The notes under the pieces are model-generated. The model had not been told where the DNA came from. It was given only the letters and a program-made list of their open reading frames with translations, and did not search any database. From Nitrospinaceae bacterium (GTDB lineage: Bacteria; Nitrospinota; Nitrospinia; Nitrospinales; VA-1): a DNA stretch of 5,058 nt. The stretch is from the NCBI GenBank assembly GCA_029261435.1, contig JAJDBI010000049.1:1-5058 (forward strand). Reading direction: 5' to 3'. Both the position numbers and the translations under genes were made by a program. Below are positions 1-5,058 of this stretch, piece after piece (the first letter of the stretch is position 1; each line of letters begins with the position of its first letter).

Positions 1-408
1 CAAATCGTTTAAACGAACCGAGCGTGCGAGATCCGCATCGAAGGCATCGTCACAGATACCAAACCCAGCCCCCGTGATCGTTCCCCCAGGCGGTGTTGAC
101 ACTACCTTACAACTACGAGTGCAGAGCACTCCACAGCTTCCAAACGAGCTGTCGGCGGTGATCGTAAACCCGCGAAGGTCCAAACTGCCGCCAGCCAACA
201 CCACGCCGTCTGTGCCCGAGCTGCTGCAGTCAAGGTCGCCACTCAAAAACGCCGAGCCGCTCACCACCTGCCCGCAACTGGTAACCTCGGTGCCCGCCAT
301 CGCTAGCCCGGCGCTTAGCAGCACGGCCAAAATCGTGAAAAGCCCCAGACGAAATCCCCCGAGTCGAGGTCTGTATCGAAGTTGTGTTGGTCTTGTCTTT
401 GTCTGCAT
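1..408 (-). CDS. Secreted right-handed parallel beta-helix protein (N-terminal part; gene continues off the left edge)
   Basis: From ATG at 408 the frame is open for 136 codons to base 1 with no stop, so the 3' end is missing. The start is supported by GAGAGGA just upstream and by the signal peptide that follows: a basic n-region (residues 2-20, seven Arg/Lys), a hydrophobic core (21-35) and cleavage after AMA (A38). The mature part begins GTEVTSCGQ and continues with short strands typical of pectate-lyase/NosD-like (CASH) beta-helix proteins: LSGDLDCSS at 55-63, VVLAGGSLDLRGFTIT at 69-84, a Cys-bearing turn (C92, C96, C100), and GGTITGAGFGI at 108-118. C45, C61 and C119 complete the seven mature Cys. 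Such proteins bind or cleave polysaccharides or serve as surface proteins; no catalytic residues can be judged from this fragment. It starts 8 bases after the sulfatase stop, so co-expression is likely. The family call is moderately sure, the secretion call strong. Confidence 0.85.
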   Translation of the reverse strand, partial: MQTKTRPTQLRYRPRLGGFRLGLFTILAVLLSAGLAMAGTEVTSCGQVVSGSAFLSGDLDCSSSGTDGVVLAGGSLDLRGFTITADSSFGSCGVLCTRSCKVVSTPPGGTITGAGFGICDDAFDADLARSVRLNDL

Positions 409-411
409 CGT

Positions 412-418
412 TCCTCTC
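412..418 (-). promoter_or_regulatory. Shine-Dalgarno of the beta-helix gene, overlapping the sulfatase stop codon
   Basis: Read on the minus strand the junction is TTGAGAGGAACGATG. GAGAGGA sits 3 bases before the ATG at 408 and shares bases with the TGA stop (419-417) of the sulfatase. This arrangement fits translational coupling, with ribosomes finishing the sulfatase re-initiating on the downstream gene. It also fixes the start of the downstream gene. Confidence 0.7.
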
Positions 419-3400
419 AATACGGCGTCGTGCAGGCGGCATTGGATACACAGCTCTTCCAGCCCTCCACACCCGTGCTAAGCGGCCCGATCACATCGTC
501 ATAAACCGGGTCAAGTGAAGTCGAAGTCCGTTCCGTCAACTTTTCGTCGCACTGTTCGTACAAAAAGTTCAGCCGCCTCTCCTCTCCGGGGTTGCTCGTC
601 AAATCGAACAGCGCGGTCACCGTGTTGCCGCCGTTGTTCGCCTTAAGCTTCCACGTCGCCGCCTCGCAGCGATTGCAATCCACCCACACATTGCTCTGGC
701 AATTCAGCGTACTGGGGCAGTCGCCATCCTTCTCACAGCGATACGCCGCTGTTGTCAGGTTCGCTCGACACGTCGACGGGTTAGGGTCAGCGGGGTCGCA
801 CGCGGGTGCCGGCGTTGTCGTCGCAGTCGGCGAATACGTCGCACAATAGTCCTTGCTATCCGCATTCTCAGTGCCATCGGCCAGGTTGCACAGTTGACCC
901 AGAGCTGGGTTGTCAAGATCAACGCACACCTTGCCCTCAAGTCGACACCGTTTCGATGTGCAATCGATGGTCGGCGTAGAGGGACCGCAAACCTCACAAG
1001 AGCCTCCTCGAACACGCCGGTAGGGTACAGGGGCGTGCAACGTGGTGGCAACGCCCAGCGCATCGAAGCTGCACACCCTCGCGGCTTCGCTGGCGTTGAA
1101 ATGGTCCTGGGCGCTCACAACCGTCGCGCCTGCTCCGGGGAAGCTTGCGTAGTTGAAATCACGATCGAGTGCGGAAACGCCGATAGGATTATCGATCACC
1201 GAAGCGAAGCTCCTCGAATCGATCACCCCGGCCGGTGAGGCGGAAAAGCCGGCAAGTCGTCCGTCGACGCTTGAGGTGGGGTAGCCGGCGAGATCAGCTA
1301 CCGTGGCAAACAAGTCTACGATGCTTGCCTGGGACAGGTTAGTGCCCCGCCACAGACAGGTCTCGCCAACGTCGCAATTCGGCGCCACGGGATCGCAAGC
1401 CGCCGCGGGATTCACCACCACGCGCGTGCTGTCGTTCACGCATCGATAGGCGGTTGCCGGACCGCGAACCAACAGTCCCGTCCTCACGCCGGCCTCGAAA
1501 ACGTCGCCCTTGTGACCCCGTAGCCCAGGTGAGCCGTCGGGCCGCTTGTTGGGGCTGCCCTGGTCGCTGGTGAAAAACACGTAGGTGTTGTCGCGCGGAG
1601 GCTCGCACGTACAACTCGGACTCGTCGTACTCGCCATACACGCCGTGGTACTACCTTGGCAGCGGCCTATCGCGAGGCAGGGTCCGCCCGGTACGCCCGA
1701 ACAATCTGCGTCATCCGTGCAGTCGATCCTCGGGTCGTCCCGGCAGACGCCGGTGTTTTCCAGCACGGCCATGACCTCACCGACCGCAGCGTCGAGCTCT
1801 TCCAATGAACCCCACTTCTTGCTGGCCGAACTCGGCGCCCGGGGGCGCTTGAAGGTATCCTTCTCGACCGTGTCTTCGGTTCGATAGTGGGCCTCAGTAC
1901 GGATCGGCGCCGCGTGTGCCACGTGGGTGGCGTGGAAGGTTACGATCAGCAGGTAAGGCTGGCGGTCTGAGTTGCGGACAATGAAGTTGCGAGCCTGGTC
2001 GCGCAGCACTCGTGTCAGATAGGCGCAGTGGGTCTGGTGGGTAAGCCCGTCGTTGTTGCAGGGCCAACGCGAATCTTTGCGGCTGTCGCGGCCCTTGGCC
2101 TTGTGTACAGGGTCACTGTCCACTAAGGCTGGGTCGTAGATCTTTTTGCGAATCACGAACTTGCCGCGCTCGCCACTGGGCTCGCAGCAGGCCGGATCCG
2201 TTCTTGCAGCAAGGCCGACCCCGTCTAGGCAGTCGTTAAAACTCTGACGCGTGCCGATGTAACTACCACGCTCATCGCACGTTGCGAACTCGGAAAGTGT
2301 GAGATTGTCGGGCGGAACGCAATCCTGCAAACTCTGACACAGCGTGCTTGTGACCGAAGTAATGACGCCGTTTGCGTCGCGGTCGTTGCAGAACTTCGGC
2401 GACGGACTGCATTGCAATTGACGGGTGTTCCAATAGTGGCGCGAACCGCCGCCAAAGCCGAAGAACTCGTCAAAGCCTTGGGCCCACGGCGAGCGTTTGT
2501 CATCGCCTAGATGCCACTTGCCCACCAACCCGGTGCGATAACACGCCTTGCCGCCGCAGTCGGTGGCTGGGTCCAGGTAACAGGCGCACGGCGCAAAATT
2601 GGTGCCGTCAAAGCATTGCTTGGTCAGCGGCGTCGAGGCAGGGTCGGCAGAGTTCGTACACCCCTGCTTGAGAAACTCGGCGATGGTCACCTCGTCGGCC
2701 CCCAAGGAGGCGCCATTGTTTACTACGCCGGTGCGAGCCGGATAGCGCCCCGTCATCAGCGCCGCACGCGAAGGCGCGCACTTCGCCGAATTCGCATAGA
2801 AACGGGGAAACATCACGCCTTGGTCCATCAACCGCGCCAGCCCGCCAAAACCTGATAGGATGTCGGTCTTAGCGTCACACTCGCAAGTCGTGACTCCGCC
2901 GACCCCGCAGCAGTCACTACAAACCGAAGGCGGGCACACCGAGCACTGTGCACGCTGGTCCGTACATGCCGTCGTGTCCACGGCGAACGTCGTCGCGTCC
3001 CCTGTTGATCGGTCCAGCGGGCTTACGGTGTAGGAAAGCTGCCGGTTGTCGCTGAGTTGCGCACGGAAACTCCCGAAGTTGGCGGTGGCGTTGGCCGTAG
3101 ATGGGCCGACCGCAAAGGCTCGGGCGGCAAAGCGATTGGCCGCCGGCTGAATCAACGTAGGTTCACCGTTGCGGGGCGCCAGCGTCTCATCAAGATAGTA
3201 GGGCTTTAAGTTTTCATAGGCCGCCGCATCAAGCGGAGCGCTGAAAAAGGGAAGATCGTTCCAGTCCAGATCATCGACCACAAAGATAATGATATTATTG
3301 GGCTCGGCCGCTTGGCAAGGCCCCGAGTAGGTAAGAATCAGCCCACAGGCGCATACTAGCCCCCCGATCAGGGGCACCCGTGACCAAAGTCTTCGAGACT

Positions 3401-3464
3401 TTCCAGCCGGGCTTGACTCGGCACCGAGCACCACCGGTTGTCCTACTGTGTCTTGCCGTCTCAT
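417..3464 (-). CDS. Exported type I (S1 family) sulfatase, Cys-type, with multiple cysteine-rich insertions
   Basis: It hydrolyses sulfate esters by family; the substrate is unknown. I chose ATG at 3464 because GGGAG lies 11 bases upstream; GTG at 3476 is an in-frame alternative adding four residues. Residues count from the ATG (1,015 aa; typical S1 enzymes have about 450-600). A signal peptide with SRRLWSR (23-29, Tat-like) and a hydrophobic stretch at 30-49 is probably cut near residue 52. Conserved elements in order are: metal ligands D64-D65 (IIIFVVDDL); the formylglycine signature 229-240 (C229, P231, S232, R233, TGR); GKWHLG 315-320 (K316, H318); GFDEFFGF; the FHATH motif (H514); TSDQG 632-636 (D634; Gln where Asn is usual); RGHKG with K652; and the C-terminal LFDL-x3-PGE. 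So the fold looks complete. Extra segments at about 73-203, 268-307, 352-480, 573-623, 673-708 and 822-935, mostly Cys-rich, lie between these motifs and carry most of the 58 Cys. C229 must be converted to formylglycine by a maturase not encoded here. The gene ends 8 bases before the next start. Confidence 0.95.
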   Translation of the reverse strand: MRRQDTVGQPVVLGAESSPAGKSRRLWSRVPLIGGLVCACGLILTYSGPCQAAEPNNIIIFVVDDLDWNDLPFFSAPLDAAAYENLKPYYLDETLAPRNGEPTLIQPAANRFAARAFAVGPSTANATANFGSFRAQLSDNRQLSYTVSPLDRSTGDATTFAVDTTACTDQRAQCSVCPPSVCSDCCGVGGVTTCECDAKTDILSGFGGLARLMDQGVMFPRFYANSAKCAPSRAALMTGRYPARTGVVNNGASLGADEVTIAEFLKQGCTNSADPASTPLTKQCFDGTNFAPCACYLDPATDCGGKACYRTGLVGKWHLGDDKRSPWAQGFDEFFGFGGGSRHYWNTRQLQCSPSPKFCNDRDANGVITSVTSTLCQSLQDCVPPDNLTLSEFATCDERGSYIGTRQSFNDCLDGVGLAARTDPACCEPSGERGKFVIRKKIYDPALVDSDPVHKAKGRDSRKDSRWPCNNDGLTHQTHCAYLTRVLRDQARNFIVRNSDRQPYLLIVTFHATHVAHAAPIRTEAHYRTEDTVEKDTFKRPRAPSSASKKWGSLEELDAAVGEVMAVLENTGVCRDDPRIDCTDDADCSGVPGGPCLAIGRCQGSTTACMASTTSPSCTCEPPRDNTYVFFTSDQGSPNKRPDGSPGLRGHKGDVFEAGVRTGLLVRGPATAYRCVNDSTRVVVNPAAACDPVAPNCDVGETCLWRGTNLSQASIVDLFATVADLAGYPTSSVDGRLAGFSASPAGVIDSRSFASVIDNPIGVSALDRDFNYASFPGAGATVVSAQDHFNASEAARVCSFDALGVATTLHAPVPYRRVRGGSCEVCGPSTPTIDCTSKRCRLEGKVCVDLDNPALGQLCNLADGTENADSKDYCATYSPTATTTPAPACDPADPNPSTCRANLTTAAYRCEKDGDCPSTLNCQSNVWVDCNRCEAATWKLKANNGGNTVTALFDLTSNPGEERRLNFLYEQCDEKLTERTSTSLDPVYDDVIGPLSTGVEGWKSCVSNAACTTPY
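717..737 (-). other. Third C-x2-D-x-DC core, in the C-terminal insertion of the sulfatase
   Basis: CEKDGDC is followed by PSTLNC. It shares the heptad core C-x2-D-x-D-C with the two longer modules but lacks the C-x2-DP-x3 lead-in. It lies in the largest Cys-rich insertion (sulfatase residues about 822-935), just before the C-terminal strand that ends in LFDL-x3-PGE. Confidence 0.55.
1701..1745 (-). other. Cysteine module C-x2-DP-x3-CT-x-DADC in the sulfatase
   Basis: This 15-residue stretch (CRDDPRIDCTDDADC) opens the insertion that separates the helix ending LENTG from the strand leading to TSDQG in the sulfatase. Six more Cys follow within about 32 residues. It has the same Cys/Asp/Pro spacing as a stretch in the tail of the upstream beta-solenoid protein. 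It is probably a small disulfide-stapled loop. Confidence 0.7.
2745..2780 (-). other. Sulfatase formylglycine signature (C-x-P-S-R-x3-M-T-G-R)
   Basis: Codons 229-240 of the sulfatase read CAPSRAALMTGR, an exact match to the Cys-type sulfatase signature. The Cys codon is TGC at 2780-2778. In this family the Cys is oxidised to C-alpha-formylglycine by the formylglycine-generating enzyme or an anaerobic radical SAM maturase, and the downstream Arg stabilises it. This is the strongest single piece of evidence that the enzyme is catalytically competent. Confidence 0.95.
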
Positions 3465-3475
3465 CTTGGTTTCCA

Positions 3476-3480
3476 CTCCC
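3476..3480 (-). promoter_or_regulatory. Probable Shine-Dalgarno (GGGAG) of the sulfatase gene
   Basis: On the minus strand GGGAG ends 11 bases before the ATG at 3464. It abuts and partly overlaps the alternative GTG at 3476, so it cannot serve that codon. A weaker TAGG at 3486-3483 could serve the GTG at 6 bases. The spacing to the ATG is slightly long, so the choice of start is a preference rather than a proof. Confidence 0.45.
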
Positions 3481-3509
3481 GGCCTAGACTGCTTGGCTCT
3501 TGTCTGCGA

Positions 3510-5058
3510 TCACGGCTGTACGCACGCTTCATAACAGGCCTCGAGGTTGGGTTGTTCTTTGAGTTCCGGTCCGGGACTGAACTGGGTGAAGGTGTTGTCG
3601 GTGTCAGGGTTCAGACCGTCGCAGGGGCCCGGGGTGCAGCCCACCGTGCAGTCGGCATCCAGCGTGCATGCGCGGTTGGGGTCGGTGGCACAGGCACCGG
3701 TTAGGGCCTCGTTGGCCACCGCGACCAGTACGCTGCCGTCGTCGCTCGCCGCCACACCGGTCGCATTGATCACGGCGCTGGAACTGACGTGTAAAACGGT
3801 AGTGTTGAGCAGTGCGGAGTTCGATGAGATCTCGATCTCGCCGCCTTCAAGACCGCTGGCGAGAAGCTCGACCGAGGAGGCCACATCGACTTCACAACCG
3901 GAGATCGTCAGCGAACCGGCCAGCCCGTCGCCGTCAGGGTCGCTGCTGTCGCCTCGGGCATCGATCTTGGCCGTGCTGCCGAGCAGGACTTTGCCGGCTT
4001 GGGAGACCAGAGCGACATCGCCGCCACTGCCGCCGTGACCCACTGCGTGGGTATCAATGACCACACCGGCGGCAACGGTAATGTCACCGAGTGAATCCAC
4101 CATCACCGACCCGCCGTCGTAGCCGGCACCGAACTCTCCGCCGCGTAGATCTAGGTTGGACTGCAAGTCCACACCCGCGCATCCGGCATCGATCGAAAGC
4201 GTTCCACCGGTGGCTTGGTTGCCGCTGGAGCCGACGCCGCCGCGCGCCGACACGGCAGCCGAAATGGTAACTTTGTGCTTGGCCTCCAGGTAGATCCCGC
4301 CGCCGTTGCCGCCGGTTGCACGGCCGTCGGCGCTAACCGTGGCCGGGCTCAAAACCTCGATCGAGCCCGCCGAACTCGTCAGGCGCACCTCGCCGGCATC
4401 GGTGGCCCGCCCGTCAACCACCACCTTACCGCTGGAAGTGGCGATGCGAATGTCGCCGCCGGCACGCACCGATACCGAGCCTCCCGGCGCTTCACCCGCA
4501 CCGCCCGAGGACGCGCGCACCGGGTTTTCAATCACCACAGCGCCGAGAGTCGAGATCTCGATGCGACCGCCGCCGGCACCTCCTGCGGTACCCGAGGCCT
4601 CCAGGCCCTTGGCGCCGACATCGAGAATGTCGACGTTGCCGCCGGCCTGAATCACGATATCGCCACCGCCGTCGGTGCCGTCGACCTGCACGTTGCCTTG
4701 GATCGTAACCGCGCCGGCGATCTCAAGCTGAACGCCTCGGCCGCCGGTGCCAAGCACCTCGCGCGCCTCGATCACGCCTGAATCAATCGGGTTACCTTCA
4801 ACCGTGAGCTGGTCGGCAAGCAACCGAAAGCGTCCGTCGTCAACGCGAATAGCACCGGACGGTTTGACGACAACGTTGCGGCCGCTGCAGTCGACGGTCT
4901 GTCCCGGCGAAACCATACTTACCTGGTTCACCGTACACGCGGGTGCAACGTCTGTGGCCGCGCAGATACTTGCAACACAAAACGCATCGGCGGCACGCGC
5001 CGGACGGGCCTGCCCAATCACGGCCACGCAAGCAAGCAACAGACAAACCGCGTTGATG
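3510..5058 (-). CDS. Secreted glycine-rich beta-solenoid (adhesin-like) protein with Cys-rich C-terminal tail; 5' end off the window
   Basis: The frame is open to the right edge. No ATG or GTG suits a signal peptide inside the window: the first candidate, TTG at 5039, falls within the hydrophobic core (visible as INAVCLLLACVAVIG), so the true start is probably a few codons beyond base 5058. Residues below count from 5039. Signal-peptide cleavage is likely after ARA (about residue 16). Residues 17-51 carry four Cys (21, 26, 35, 51). Residues 60-123 form short beta-strand stretches. Residues 124-440 hold about eleven turns of a repeat that starts GG-x-(I/V)-x-(I/V) and recurs about every 31 residues, as in parallel beta-helix or haemagglutinin-like solenoids. 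The tail (450-506) has seven Cys, including C-x2-DP-x3-CT-x-DADC. I see no catalytic motif, LPXTG, autotransporter barrel or PEP-CTERM signal. It is the first gene of the visible three-gene run, about 45 bases ahead of the sulfatase. An adhesin, matrix or surface-layer role is inferred; I do not recognise a named family. Confidence 0.85.
   Translation of the reverse strand, partial: INAVCLLLACVAVIGQARPARAADAFCVASICAATDVAPACTVNQVSMVSPGQTVDCSGRNVVVKPSGAIRVDDGRFRLLADQLTVEGNPIDSGVIEAREVLGTGGRGVQLEIAGAVTIQGNVQVDGTDGGGDIVIQAGGNVDILDVGAKGLEASGTAGGAGGGRIEISTLGAVVIENPVRASSGGAGEAPGGSVSVRAGGDIRIATSSGKVVVDGRATDAGEVRLTSSAGSIEVLSPATVSADGRATGGNGGGIYLEAKHKVTISAAVSARGGVGSSGNQATGGTLSIDAGCAGVDLQSNLDLRGGEFGAGYDGGSVMVDSLGDITVAAGVVIDTHAVGHGGSGGDVALVSQAGKVLLGSTAKIDARGDSSDPDGDGLAGSLTISGCEVDVASSVELLASGLEGGEIEISSNSALLNTTVLHVSSSAVINATGVAASDDGSVLVAVANEALTGACATDPNRACTLDADCTVGCTPGPCDGLNPDTDNTFTQFSPGPELKEQPNLEACYEACVQP
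3648..3692 (-). other. Cysteine module C-x2-DP-x3-CT-x-DADC in the tail of the beta-solenoid protein
   Basis: The 15 residues CATDPNRACTLDADC begin right after the last solenoid turn and are followed by VGC and GPC. The pattern matches the sulfatase copy at 1701-1745 at the D-P, C-T and D-A-D-C positions and in all three Cys spacings. It marks the boundary between solenoid and Cys-rich tail. Confidence 0.7.
3720..4670 (-). repeat. About eleven degenerate ~31-residue (~93-base) beta-solenoid repeats
   Basis: Within the first protein, a turn beginning with Gly-Gly (or Ala-Gly) followed by alternating hydrophobic residues recurs. The second Gly of each turn is near residues 126, 158, 187, 216, 248, 279, 310, 340, 375, 400 and 435 (counted from 5039). 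Intervals are 25-35 and average about 31. Typical turns start GGDIVI, GGRIEI, GGSVSV, GGTLSI, GGSVMV and GGDVAL. At DNA level the copies are diverged, which suggests an old, structurally constrained array rather than a recent expansion. Confidence 0.75.

Noticed and set aside
5..16. 12-base perfect palindrome TCGTTTAAACGA
   Set aside because: It lies inside the beta-helix coding frame, is short, has no second copy in the window, and is compatible with chance and coding needs.
230..472. 80-codon minus-strand frame bridging the sulfatase end and the beta-helix start
   Set aside because: It is out of frame with both well-supported genes, has no start signal, and its Arg-rich product has no motif.
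74..481. 135-codon plus-strand frame across the beta-helix gene and sulfatase end
   Set aside because: It is antisense to two genes with clear signal peptide or domain evidence; its own translation is low-complexity Ser/Pro-rich.
3284..3300. AT-rich patch that could pass for a promoter element
   Set aside because: It encodes the conserved NNIII strand of the sulfatase (Asn and Ile codons) inside the gene, with no matching partner box or downstream gene to serve.
3477..3509. Intergenic gap checked for a terminator
   Set aside because: Only a weak GCC/GGC pairing is possible, with no strong stem and no U-run, so read-through from the solenoid gene to the sulfatase is expected.
3547..4038. 163-codon open frame on the plus strand
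   Set aside because: It is antisense to the solenoid gene's 3' half, and its Ser/Ala/Pro/Thr-rich product with no recognisable motif fits a shadow frame.
4215..4781. 188-codon open frame on the plus strand
   Set aside because: It lies wholly antisense to the solenoid gene. Its Ala/Arg/Gly/His-rich translation is what GC-rich repeats give on the opposite strand, and it has no convincing ribosome site or domain.

Overview
The window holds three protein-coding genes, all on the minus strand. They are packed head to tail like an operon and read from the right edge to the left: (A) 3510-5058, a secreted glycine-rich beta-solenoid protein whose extreme 5' end lies off the right edge; (B) 417-3464, a very large, cysteine-rich secreted sulfatase; (C) 1-408, the N-terminal part of a secreted right-handed parallel beta-helix protein that runs off the left edge. 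The gaps are about 45 bases (A to B) and 8 bases (B to C). There are no RNA genes, CRISPR arrays, insertion sequences or convincing terminators, and no gene-free stretch longer than about 50 bases. Long open frames on the plus strand are antisense shadows of these GC-rich genes.

All three proteins have an export signal and cysteine contents that make sense only outside the cytoplasm. The sulfatase keeps the type I (S1) catalytic elements: the DD metal ligands, the C-x-P-S-R-x3-M-T-G-R formylglycine signature, GKWHLG, the His motif, the SD(N/Q)G motif, the GHKG lysine and the C-terminal LFDL-x3-PGE strand. About half of its 1,015 residues, however, are extra segments, mostly Cys-rich, placed exactly between these elements. 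One short cysteine module, C-x2-DP-x3-CT-x-DADC, occurs in one of these insertions and again in the C-terminal tail of protein A.

The organism is probably a free-living, GC-rich Gram-negative bacterium of the deltaproteobacterial/Binatota/Myxococcota type. Secreted beta-helix proteins with C-x2-D-x-DC cysteine clusters are familiar to me from such genomes. This is inference from protein style; there is no marker gene here. A reasonable working model is an exported surface cassette in which a disulfide-armoured sulfatase acts on a sulfated extracellular substrate beside two beta-helical surface or carbohydrate-associated proteins. The substrate cannot be read from the sequence.
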